DNA of 64,000 nt, from assembly GCA_964035545.1 (NCBI GenBank), contig OZ037771.1, positions 15,042,789-15,106,788 of the forward strand, read 5' to 3'. This stretch comes from Bugula neritina. Lineage: Eukaryota; Bryozoa; Gymnolaemata; Cheilostomatida; Bugulidae. A program made the translations under genes and the position numbers. Shown in pieces: positions 1-18,500 of the stretch (its first letter is position 1; each line of letters opens with the position of its first letter). The notes under the pieces were generated by a model. The model had not been told where the DNA came from. It searched no databases and saw only the letters and a list, made by a program, of their open reading frames with translations.

Positions 1-945
1 TAGCTGTGTTTATCTGTATTTAATCTTTAGAATCCGAAGCATTATCAATAGCTATAGCAAATATTCTCTCTAACCTGCATATATGGTGTTTTGTGCGCCC
101 TTTGAGCTTGAAGAAAATATATAGGGCAAAAAATCTTTATCATGGCTTGTGTGTATTATACAGCAACTAGTATGTATTATACAGTAACTAGTATGTATTA
201 TACAGTAACTAGTATGTATTATACAGTAACTAGTATGTATTATACAGTAACTGGTATGTATTATACAGTAACTAGTATGTATTATACAGTGACTGGTATG
301 TATTATACAGTAACTAGTATGTATTATACAGTAACTGGTATGTATTATACAGTAACTAGTATATATTACACAGTAACTAGTATGTATTATACAGTAACTA
401 GTATGCATTATACAGTAACTAGTATGTATTATACAGTAACTAGTATGTATTATACAGTGACTGGTATGTACTATACGGTAACTAGTATGTATTATACAGT
501 AACTGGTATGTATTATACAGTAACTAGTATGTATTATACAGTAACTAGTATATATTACACAGTAACTAGTATGTATTATACAGTAACTAGTATGCATTAT
601 ACAGTAACTAGTATGTATTATACAGTAACTAGTATGTATTATACAGTAACTAGTATGTATTATACAGTGACTGGTATGTACTATACGGTAACTAGTATGT
701 ATTATACAGTAACTAGTATATATTACACAGTAACTAGTATGTATTATACAGTAACTAGTATATATTACACAGTAACTAGTATGTATTATACAGTAACTAG
801 TATGCATTATACAGTAACTAGTATGTATTATACAGTAACTAGTATGTATTATACAGTAATTAGTATGTATTGTACAGTAACTGATACAGATAGCCTAAGT
901 ACCTACTCTCCACATAACCTCTACAATGTGGGAATATTATTGCAG
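1..945. repeat. Intron of CYP-1 holding a 21-bp minisatellite (about 147-886)
   Basis: By comparison with CYP-2 this stretch belongs to the intron before the third coding exon of CYP-1. Bases 1-146 show no exon. From about 147 to 886 a 21-bp unit (core TATGTATTATACAGTAACTAG) repeats about 35 times with scattered substitutions such as TATATATTACAC, TATGCATTAT and ACTGG. The unit length is a multiple of three, so long open frames exist on both strands, but they are only the repeat and have no domain. Many units contain the palindrome ACTAGT. Confidence 0.9.
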
Positions 946-3900
946 AGTATAATGGCCACAGATCTTAAGCTACGCAAGAAGTACGGGAAGTTTATTAAGT
1001 AAGTACATCATACGAAGATATCAGCTGATTTCACGTGTGAATTTTATTTCACAGCTTTTAAAACTGCTATAGTGAAGAGAATATAAAGATTGACCTTGAC
1101 ATTTATAGTATCTCTCCCAGTAGTTGATTCTTTGCTTGGCTTTTGAATGAATTTTTTTTTAATGAAACTTTTATAAAATGCAATCGTTTTTAATGTATTT
1201 ATTTGGGATTGGGATTTGCGACAAGAATATATTGTTTTATAGATTAGAGTTATGGCTGTGTTATTGCATATATCTAACATACTTTAAACAGTGTAACACG
1301 AAAATGTATTTCTATTATATTAGCTAATGAGCTCGCTGGTTGATTTTAGAACGTTTGAAGGTTCGACACCCGTGATGCTGGTGTACGACGCCGAGTGGCT
1401 CAAAGAGGCGTATGTGAAGAACTTTTCTCTCTTTACTAATCGCAGACGACTTCTGTTTGGCGGCGCGCTGGACCAGGGTCTGTTTTCTATGGAGGGGGAG
1501 CACTGGAGGCACTCTCGTAAGATGTTGTCTTCTGAGTTCTCTTCTGGGAAACTCAAGAAGGTGCGTTAATCACGGCTAGCAGTGACTTGGACTCTAATTG
1601 TGTACTCTGACTGTTTACTTTCACTGTCTACTCTAACTGTCTACTCTAACTGTGTGCTATAACTCTCTACTCTACCTCTCTACTCTACCTATCTACTCTA
1701 ACTGTGTACTCTAACTATGTACTCTAAAGTTCTAAGCTCAAGGTCATAGTCACCAGTCACTTGGACTCTAATCATTTAATCTAACTGTGCACCTTCACAC
1801 TCTACTCAAATTCTCTATTCTAACTCGCTAAGTTCTAACTGTGTACTCATGAGTTTCTGCAATGTGAATAGTAAATAATGGAGTTGCTGTGATTGTTATA
1901 GTGACTGTAGTACAGAGTTTGTGCTTTTATCTGCATCTCCTTCCTAAATCTCTGCTGCTCTTCTGTAGATGATGCCGGAGATACAGAAATGTATTCAGCA
2001 TTTCGTCCAAATTCTGGAGGATTCAGATGAGCAGCCCGTTGACATCAGAACGTACGTGTTTAACTATTACTAGTAGTACTAGTAGTACTAGTAGTACTAG
2101 TAGTACTACTAGTAGTACTACTAGTACTAGTAGTACTACTAGTACTAGTAGTACTACTAGTAGTACTAGTAGCAGTACTACTACTAGTACTAGTATTACT
2201 ACTACTGCTACTACTGCTACTACTACTACTACTGCTACTGCTACTACTACTACTGCTACTACTACTACTACTGTTACTACTGCTACTACTACTAATACTG
2301 TTACTACTGCTACTACTGCTACTACTGCTACTACTACTACTGTTACTACTGCTACTACTGCTACTACTGCTACTACTGCTACTACTGCTACCACTGCTAC
2401 TACTGCTACTGCTACTACTACTACTACTAGTACTACTACTACTGCTACTACTACTGCTACTACTACTACTGTTACTACTGCTACAACTAAGTTTGCGGTT
2501 ATTCCAGGAGATGCTATGCGCTGACCCTGGATCTCATCTCCCACACTGCCTTCGGTCTAGACAGCGATGCGCAGACCAACGAGGACAGTCAGTTCACCAA
2601 GAACGCTCTGCGACTCATCAGCTTTGGGGAGGCGGAGCAGCCCTTGAAGGAGAAGATCCGCAGCACTGTGGCTATCTTTGTTGTGTGTGAGTTGAGTTTT
2701 AGATTTCCTCACAATGTTCCAGTTGGTTGATTCGCCAGATATGCGATCCCGCAGTCAAGACTTTGTGCTAATAGTAGCTGAGACTGATGCTTTACTAAAG
2801 TATTGAGTCCACTTACTACTTTTTTGTCACATGCTGCTAAATATCCTGATGTTTCGTGTGATTTTCACAGCTGATTGGTGCTTAGGTTGATACAGTTAAT
2901 AAGATAGTAATAGCTGTGATGCGGTGTCTTTAAATTGCAACAAGCTGCTGTTTATTCTGGTGGCATCACTTCTCAACGTTTAATCTTGTACTGTTGTGTC
3001 ATAGCATGCTCCTGCGTAGACTCTGATAGTTCAATTGAGAAAGTAAAACTGTTCTTTGCTCTACAATCTAGTACTACTTGATGTGGCCAAACCGTGTGAA
3101 CTTGAATGCTAAATGGGTTTCAAATTTTATATCAAAATGGATTTCCTGTTTCTTGCCAGTGTTGGCTCCTGATTGGTTGGTGAAGCTGTTTGCCAAATTC
3201 AGTATCACGGTATTCGATGCCGGAGCTATAAACTACTTCGAGGAGCTCTGCCAGTCGGTGATTGAGAGCAGGAAGAATGACAACCCAGGAGCTGACTTTG
3301 TGCAGACGTTAGTTAACAGCATGAAGGAGACCTCCAAAGGGGACCCCGATACGCTGGTTGATACCTTAGGCTATAACTGGACTAAGAAAGGTTCGTAGCT
3401 GGCGTTTAAGGAGTTTAAAACTAAACTTTAGTGGAATAATGTTTTATGCTCAATAAATACTGTGTGAGTTTACGGGTGGGTGAATTAATTAGACTTTTCA
3501 CATGATATTTATCTGTAATCCTCATAAATAAAACGTATTCACATGTAGGAATTGTATATTGAGTATACATACATAGCTCTTGTATGTCTTTCAACACGTA
3601 GCAGTAATAAAGAGAAAAGTTTAAAGCACAAATATTTCTTCATGTTGTGATAAAGTCTGTATGTTTTAGGATTGACAAAGACTGAGATCATAGGCAATGC
3701 CCTATTGTTTTTGTTTGCGGGGTTTCAGACCACCGCTGATACTATGCTATTTATCTTCTATGAACTAGCCCAGTACCCTGAAATTCAGGAAAAGGTACCG
3801 TCGTATTCACCTACACATTACCCGGCTTGTTTCATTAATTTATCTTTTTATCAACTTCAAAGAGAAGACAACTCTATATGCTGTCTGATGCGTTTGATAG

Positions 3901-6380
3901 TGCTAATATAAGTTAATGATTTATGTTGAATGATCCTAGCCCTATTTGATAAAATTTACTCTTGGTATAACAATATCTTTTTGTCTTGGTTAAATTTGTT
4001 TCAATAGTCACAGTTGGCAAGCTGTATGCATTTATATAAATACAGATATATTTTTTATTTGGTTACTATTTGCTTGGGAAGTTGCATACCCTTACTTATA
4101 TGTATAAGCAAGGGTATATAACTTAGCAATTGCTGGTAAAAAGAATAATTTTCAAATTAAAACCATGTTGATGTTTGTATAGCGTTCACTCTGGAAACAA
4201 ACGCATTCTTTTCTTATAAATTGAATAAATTGACTCTGAGGATGCAAAATCTATCATGGAAAAACTGATATTTAAGTTATAATTGTTACCACCAACACCT
4301 CTTACTGTAGGAACTATTAGCTTCAGACGAAAATTTTAGTTTTCCTGTTGCAGTTTACATTTTGATGATAAGAAAATTGCAGACGTGTAAAAGTGGAGGT
4401 TTGTTAGCATGGTCATGTCTTTTATTCTAGGTATAAAATTGAGAGTATATTATCTTAATCTTTTTGTCTTCTCTTCCAGTTGTATGTGGAGATAACTGAG
4501 ATATGTGACAGTGATGAAGTAACACCGGAGCAAGTTAATCAACTCAAACTACTAGAATACTGCATCAATGAGACAATGAGGCTGTACCCGCAGGCATTCA
4601 GGTATATATATTCAAACTCTATCAATTTCCTACTTTCATTGTCAACATGGCTCCATTATTTTCATTTAAAAATCTTTTAACTACGCCCGTTATCAAGCTA
4701 ATTTGATATAAGAACTCATTTAAGAGTTTTCCTTGTGTTTTACCAACACGCTGAGCAGTTTATGCACCTTGTCAATGGTCATCACTCAGTGGCTGTACTG
4801 TATTTGTATTCCATGATTACTAGTATCCGTGAGAGAGTAATAAATAGATTACAGCTTCACCTATTTTATTACGACCCATAATTTTGCTGTTTAGACATTA
4901 AACTTAGCAGCAGCTAATGTTTCACTTGCTTTTCCACTCTTCAGTTTTCAGGATTTCACAGATTTTGTTAGCTCTGTAATCTTTGGGGGAGGGGGTGTAG
5001 TAATCTGAGGTTTGAGGGGTGTAGCTGCCAGGAGTATAGCAATCAGGGATGTAACATCCGAAGGGGTGTAGTGATCAAGGGTTTAGCAATCTGGGAGTTC
5101 AGCAATAAGTGGTGTGAGGAGGGGTGTAGCAGCAAGAGGGGTGTAGTAAATAGGAGTGTAGGAGCAAGGGGGGTGTAGCAGCAAGAGGGTGTAGCAGCTA
5201 GGTAATGTTCTAATGGATATGTTTCAGGTTTGACCGTTCGGCTAGTGAAGACGTAACAATAAGAGACATCTTTGTCCCCAAAGGAACTGCAGTTACAGCC
5301 GTACCCTGGACCATCCAGAGAGATCCAGAGATCTGGGAGGACCCCGAGGAGTTTGATCCTTACAGGTAAGCTCTCTTTGACATGTCCACACAGGTGGTTA
5401 CTCTGTCCTTATCATCTGCTAAAGTTTTCATTATGTCTCTACTAGCAGATAACTGATAGCTACTGGACCTGTACTGGCTTTAGGGTAGATAAGTGAATCG
5501 TATTGAAAGAAAACATGCTTTGCTTATAATGTTCAACTTATAATATATGGTTACATGAGCTATAATAGCACTAACAGGAAGTAGCTCGGAGAAAGGAAAG
5601 CGTATAATGTGTCCACAGAAAATATTTGTGTTGCTGTTTTGAAATTTTGTTTCACAAATACCTTCATTTATATTTGATGCATTTTCATATAACATCTAGC
5701 TTGCCTGTTGAAGAAATTCAAAAAGCATATTATACTCTTTCATTCAGGTTCACTCCTGATCGGTTTACCGAGAAGCAAGCTACGGCATTCATGCCATTTG
5801 GACTCGGCAACAGACTGTGCATCGGGAGTCGTCTTGCCCTGATGGAGATGAAATTGAGTATCATCACAGCTTTGAGGAAGTTTGAGTTTAAAACTTGCCC
5901 CGACACGCCCGTAAGTTTTACATCTTTATGTATGCGTGTTGTCCCTTTATCACTTGGACAACTTGCCACCAGGGGGCGTACAATGTCAGACTTTCATAGG
6001 CTGCACTGCAACTGGAATTAATTGAAAAAGAGCTTTATAATGTTAAAGTAGTTATTTTAAATATTCTTTTGAAATTCATGGAGCAACACCAACATTTTCA
6101 AACCTGAATTTTAGACTATGAATGTTTGTGTATTTCTTTAGTAGCTTTGGTGTTCATACATGATGTTGTGTTTGTTTTATGGGTGGAATGATTTTAGTTA
6201 CTAAATACACTTTTGTCAGAGCTATTGCTACTGTGTGTGGTTGAGGTAAACTTCATTTCACAACTTTCTATGATTTCATTTTAGAAACGACCTCTTGAGT
6301 TTGCTGCCGTACCTGCAGTCACCCCCTCAAAGAAAATCATGCTGTCTTTTGTCAAACGAGACGCTGCCACAACAGACTAG
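946..6380 (+). CDS. Cytochrome P450, CYP3-clan type (CYP-1), 5' partial
   Basis: Heme-thiolate P450, presumably anchored in the ER. Coding exons: 946-998, 1350-1560, 1969-2051, 2508-2686, 3160-3390, 3670-3794, 4480-4601, 5228-5365, 5748-5910, 6285-6380 (TAG). These give 466 residues in one frame; about 57 N-terminal residues (anchor and Pro-rich hinge) lie upstream of the window. Visible motifs are EGEHWRHSRK (C-helix), AGFQTTAD (I-helix), ETMR (ExxR), FTPDRF (PERF region) and the heme loop FGLGNRLCIG with its Cys ligand. The FTNRR segment, the EGEHW..SRK..SSEFSSGKLKK block and the DPEIWEDPEEF region resemble CYP3A/thromboxane-synthase-type P450s. The acidic I-helix residue before the conserved Thr is Gln. 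Exon sizes match CYP-2 except the fifth listed (231 against 234) and the last. Family assignment is firm; the substrate is unknown. Confidence 0.93.
1589..1735. repeat. Degenerate TCTACTCTAAC-type minisatellite in a CYP-1 intron
   Basis: About ten imperfect units of roughly 11-15 bp built on TCTACTCTAACTGTGT follow each other in the intron between 1560 and 1969. The units are diverged, so the array looks old. No coding potential is seen. Confidence 0.6.
2068..2488. repeat. Trinucleotide (ACT/GCT)n array in a CYP-1 intron
   Basis: Nearly pure ACT trinucleotides, interrupted by AGT, GCT and GTT triplets, fill the intron between the exons ending at 2051 and starting at 2508. The array comes within about 20 bases of the acceptor at 2506-2507. 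The Thr/Ser- and Val-rich open frames across it are products of the triplet repeat. Confidence 0.9.
4985..5215 (+). repeat. G-rich degenerate minisatellite just upstream of a CYP-1 exon
   Basis: Repeats built on GGGGTGTAGCAGCAAGA, about 17-25 bp long, contain many runs of three to six G on the sense strand. The array ends about a dozen bases before the acceptor AG at 5226-5227. G-run density suggests possible G-quadruplexes in the pre-mRNA; that part is inference. Confidence 0.65.
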
Positions 6381-7703
6381 AGACTTTATTCTTAGGCTGT
6401 CATTTCTGTGTTGTACTTTAGCATAGACATATTTCTCGTGGAGTTACACAAGCTTTATTTTAGAGTTTTTCTTTGTGATTTTTAGAATTATATTTAATAT
6501 TTCTAGCTTATATATCCGTAATGATATTTTTTAATCTTCAGCATCTATTTTCCAATCAGATTTCATTTCTCTAATTTTCTATCAGGATTATTTATAGAAT
6601 GTTCTATAGCTGTATTTTAGTATAATTTGTATTCTTTTGGTAATTTAACTATGTTTTTATAACTCTTGTATCATGTTTTTGATTTATCTAACATAAAATT
6701 TGAGCTTCAAATTCTTTGCACAATTGCTACCAGATGTCTTGTACAGTAGAGTCAGTTTCCAAAGCAGAAATCTTTGGGACGATCACCCACTCTCCTTCCC
6801 ATAACATGTGTACTATGGGCTAATAGACATGCTGCTGAAATGTCAGCAAAAAATTCACTAATTTTACAAAATTATGTTTAAGTATTCGCAAAAACCATTT
6901 GGAAGAAACCTCACTTTCTTATGTGCAACATTACACTTAAATAAAGCTGCCATTTTCATGTAGAGATGTGAAGAAATTAGGTAACAAGAATAAGTCTAGA
7001 AAACTTTAATTTGCTAAAGAGAAGTTGCTCTCTCCATGTTTCAAAATGCCTAACCAGCTGACTTGTGGATTATTCTAACATATAACTATGATTTTCTACT
7101 ATTCAAATAAATTATGGCGTTAAATATATATAGCAATACTCTGTAACATGGCATCCATATAAACATAGCATTGTAATACCACAAGCAGTTTAAACTTGTA
7201 GAAGTTGTCTTCACTTTTTGAAAACCGAACTATAGTAATAAGTTTTGCTATAAACATGGATGGGATGTTTCACTGCAGAGGGAAATAATTTCCATGTGTA
7301 GACTATAGAGCGTAGTTTACCTTAGAGAGCATCTACCCTAAATAATCCTGCACGAGATGGGGGAAGGGCAAGTTTTACGACTTGCCTAGTAATGGCATGC
7401 TCAAACAGTTAGGAGCAAGTTGCTGGCCAGTATGCTTATATGTGTGTATAGTAAATCACTAAAGTGGGGTTTGTCTACTGGCATATAATCTACAGATACT
7501 GCTTGGTCTATTCTATAATTACATGTTTAGCCGAATATTGGAATTGCAGCATGCTGTGAAAAGTTCCAATATAAATTACAGCTTATTTACTGTTATTATA
7601 ACTTAATATTTGGTTGTATGTAAACTCGACATTTCATTGGTCCACCTAAAATACCTCAGAGGTCCTCCCCTTTTACAACTAAAGCTGACACTTTACTTGG
7701 ATC
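6381..7703. other. Intergenic: CYP-1 3' flank and CYP-2 5' flank
   Basis: AT-rich sequence with no supportable exon. An AATAAA at 6940-6945 is a possible poly(A) signal for CYP-1, although it is far from the stop codon. A CCAATATAAATT stretch near 7565 is a possible CCAAT/TATA region for CYP-2, whose ATG is at 7704. Neither has support beyond position and motif. Confidence 0.4.
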
Positions 7704-14423
<6,720 letters not shown>

Positions 14424-14664
14424 CTTTTGAGCGGATCACAAAATTTCATTATGTTCTGGGAGATGCTGTCGACTGCAATGCTTTGACAGCATGTTTATAT
14501 ATAGTCAACTGTTGATAAGAATTTGTATTGCTGAATTAAACTGTAATTATTCTCTTTGTACAGTAGAAATTTAACTTGCTCTCCAACATGCAAACTATTG
14601 CCCTAAAGACTTCTGCTTTGAAATGAGATGATCAAACCTTTATTAGCCTTCTCGCATCCAATAT

Positions 14665-14775
14665 TTGAGAGCACAACTCCTAACCCACATCCAGTATTTG
14701 ATAGCACAACTCCCAACCCACATTCAGTATTTGATAGCACAACTCCCAACTCCTGACCCACATTGAGTATTGCCT
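14665..14775. repeat. 33-bp minisatellite (3 units) at the edge of the duplication
   Basis: Units built around TTTGATAGCACAACTCC...CCCACATYCAGTA repeat about three times. A longer version (about five units) occurs at 25147-25296 at the start of the second duplicated block, which helps place the duplication edge. Confidence 0.75.
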
Positions 14776-14920
14776 TGATTAATTCTTACCACATTATTTA
14801 TTTATAGTTGCTTTTTTAAATACTTCAAAGTTGATTATTGACAGCGCAGATTAAAATATTTTAGCTGTATGATTAGTATGAACATTGATATGCAAATAGT
14901 AGCAACAAATCTGATGGTAG

Positions 14921-15088
14921 CTAACTGACTGACTGACTGACTGACTGACTGACTGACTGACTGGCTGACTGACTGACTGACTGACTGACTGACTGACTGA
15001 CTGACTGACTGACTGACTGACTGACTGACTGACTGCCTGACTGGCTGACTGACTGGCTGACTGACTGGCTGGCTGGCTGGCTGACTGA
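14921..15088. repeat. (CTGA)n tetranucleotide tract
   Basis: About 40 tandem CTGA/CTGG tetranucleotides lie between the CYP-2 and CYP-3 3' ends. The paralogous site at 25455-25490 has only about eight. The Ser/Gln-rich frame on the minus strand is an artefact. Confidence 0.95.
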
Positions 15089-15591
15089 TTGAACAACTGA
15101 AGTTTCAAGTGAACTAAATTATCTCACAAATTTAGAGTAACAGTTAATAGTTTAGAATTTAATGAATCAAGTTTTTGTTACAAATCACTCAATTTACTTT
15201 ACTCTCTTTTGGTATCATATTTTTTGTTAGTAACAGCCAGACGTCAATATAAATGTGGTACAATTAGGAGAAATCAAAAACTGACTTCTTTTTGTACTGC
15301 AGCCAAAAGTATAACAATGATGTCTTTGGTAAATCTTGAATTCAATAAAGTTTATTTAAAAAAGAATATCCACAATATCTTTGATGAAATTCATGCTTCA
15401 TTTCAAAATATTATGCAGGTTTTCGTTTTGAAAATTATACAATGCCATTATATGCTATATTATTGGTACTTTGAAAAGTTTTCAATTGAAGAAGTTTATA
15501 AACATCTGGAAATAATCTGGAAAGTAAAAAATAAATTTTCACTAATTATAGAGCTAAAATATATTTAGAAATTGTTACTTCAATCAGTAAC

Positions 15592-18500
15592 TTAACTTCT
15601 TTCTTCAAAGCTGACCATGATTGGCTCTTCAGGCAGCAACCCAAGAATTTTCTTGAACTTCAGTGGTCTCGTCTGCAAAGAGCCAACATTATAAGTGCTT
15701 TTAACATTACACAGAAGTAGTCAATCAAGTGAAAGGAGAGGGGGGAGATAAGTGATTATACAACTGGCCTGATGTAGGAATAGACCCGGACTCTGAATAT
15801 AGTGAACTAGTTTATATTTTAACAAGAGCTTTGCATTTGTTCTATAAGCTGCTCTAAACTGAGAAATGATTGAGTAAAGTAGTTTAGGATTCTTGAGTTT
15901 GGAGTTTCGAGTTCTAACTTAAACCTTAACTCCAAGCTCAAGAAACCCAAACTACTTTACTCCGTCACCCCCAACTCAGAGTGGCATATATAAAACGTTT
16001 TTTTTTCATGCTTCGAGCAGTTAAGCCCTCAAAGTGTGTTACTAGTTTCTATAGCTCGACCACTCATAGCTTCAGAGTTTTTTTTACAATGATTGTGACT
16101 TTAGACAAACATGCAGGTAGTGTTAAGTTTACCCAGTGGTCTCTTCCTGTAATATAATGGTCAGCGGCACCTGCTTGGGTTGAAATCTCACCAGACGCAA
16201 AGTTTTACAATGTGCAATCATTATAACCAGAGAAATGAAATTATATTACTCAATTTTTATCGATGGGAGTGGGAAGTCCTAAACAGCAAAATACTCTCAA
16301 AACTACTTCCAACAAAAATGTATATTCAATAATAGTCTATAAAAAAAAAGAATAGCAAATCATGGACAGTAGTGCAGATGTAATAGAAAGTGGGCAGATG
16401 CAGTTCTCTGTGTAGCTTATTATTATAGCATGCATTACCAACTCTATGTTATGTTGAATTATATAAAATATACTATGATGTTTGGCTACACTATATACGT
16501 AGAAAAAACTCATTATATTATACTATTCTTGTAGTAATTACTCACAGGTGTTTCATCATTCTTTGTTACTTTGAATTTCTTCAGGGTAGCAATGATAGTC
16601 ATCTTCATTTCAATCAGAGCTAGTCTGTTTCCAATACACTGTCTGTTTCCCAACCCGAATGGCATGTAGGCGTCAGCACAAGTAGTGTTCCATCTCTCAG
16701 GGGAAAATCTGCAGAAACGCAGTTACCATGTTATCTTAAATAACTACATTTGAATAAATACACTGTTAATGTTCCTATACTCCATTGTAAACTTTTGTAT
16801 AAATTTAACTTTTTCAGTGGCATAGAATTGAAAAATTTCAGATCAAAATATTTTACAGTACTAAAAGGATATTAATTTATATAAATAAAATGATATATGG
16901 AGGGTTATCTTCCCTTGGTACTCTTTGAGTTGACAAGTTTCCAACACCACATAAGGGTGGTAGGTATATACTACTACATTAGTGTTTAAATAAATGTCAT
17001 AGCAATGCATGACTGGACAACCATGAATTTGAAAATAGGTCATGATTTGAGACGCATTGTTATATAACAGCAGAACGTGGCTTATAAATCAAGTACCTCA
17101 AAGGTTCAAAATTTTCTGGATTTTCCCATATTTCCGGGTCTCGGTGCAACACCCAAGTACCAGCTGTCACAGCTGTGCCTTTTCTCACTTTTATTCCTTT
17201 CACAACCATATCCTCAGAAGCCATTCTGTCAAACCTGAAGAACAATTTAAGCCATACAGTTCTCTGGGGATATATTCAAAGTAACATTTTCTCAACTTGC
17301 TTATGCTATATACCAAAATATGTGCATGTGATCTACGAGCAATAAGCCACACCACAAAGTGTGAAAATTAAATTAAAATACTATAAGCTATAATAACATA
17401 AAGTTTTTATATATTATAATATATAACATTATAGCATTCGAATACTATATATAAGCCATACCATAAAGTGTGTATACTAAATTGGACTACTATATAAGCA
17501 ATAAGATAAAGTGTATAATATATAGCCTCAGAGTGCTAGAATACTATAAATAATACCTAAAGCCTTGAGGGTAGAGTCTCATTGTCTCATTGATAGAGTA
17601 TTCAAGTAGCTTGAGTTGGTTGACTTGGTCTATGGTTACATCTTCTGTAGTGCATACCTCCATTATCTCTTCATACAGCTAATAAAGGAATATATGATGA
17701 TGCAACAACTATAAATATGCAATAATGCTGGCATGTGCTGGCATGTGCTAGCATGTGCTCGCATGTGCTGGCATGTGCTCGCATGTGCTCGCATGTGCAC
17801 GCATGTGCTCGCATGTGCTCGCATGTGCTCGCATGTGCTCGCATGTGCTCGCATGTGCTCGCAACTGCAAAGAACAGCTTTTCTTAGAAAAAACTGATGC
17901 TGTTTTTAAAGGACTTTTGAATTCATGCATAAGTATTACAATCTATTTTCCTAATATACATGTCAAAATTAATCAACTTTCTCACAATTAGTGTAAAGCT
18001 TTGCATTTAATGAGTTTAATAAAAATTTCCCTTTTAGGATGCAAAGATGTTACGGATGTTAGTTTTAGTTCGCAACAAATACAAACATGTGTTATAAGAC
18101 ATATATATGGCAGCTAAAGCAGAGTATACAAGCACCTGTTGCTGAATGTCAGGGTGATGTGCCAACTCATAGTACAGATACAGAAGAGAGTCTGCGGTTG
18201 TCCTGAATCCAGCAAGGAGAAACAGCACGGCATTTGCTATCACCTCTTCTTTAGTCAAACCTAAATTACAAAAAAAGTATTAAACCCTTTAGGACTGTTA
18301 AAGGTAGTATAGCATGTAGGTGAAAGTTATCTTAAGTCTGTTAAATTTTCTAAAGCATGGGCAGTTTCAAAGACATTGACAAAACTCAAATCTTGTGATT
18401 ATACACTGAACAATGTATCCACTGGTCTCACAATAAATGGTAGTTTACCAGGTCACTTTGTATTAGAATTTTGTCGACCTTTAACCCCAATCTTTAATTA

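Noticed and set aside
142-890. CRISPR-like array
   Set aside because: Units follow each other with no unique spacers, and the context is a eukaryotic intron.
70-1002. Long open frames on both strands across the first kilobase as repeat-protein genes
   Set aside because: They are produced by a 21-bp minisatellite whose unit is a multiple of three. Comparison with CYP-2 shows this is an intron, and only 946-998 is coding.
2023-2544. Val-rich and Thr/Ser-rich open frames
   Set aside because: They follow the ACT trinucleotide array in every phase and sit in an intron between two well-defined P450 exons.
15209-15568. 119-residue plus-strand open frame between CYP-2 and CYP-3
   Set aside because: The duplicated copy at 25,610-25,980 is broken by stops, so it is not under coding constraint; it is 3' flank.
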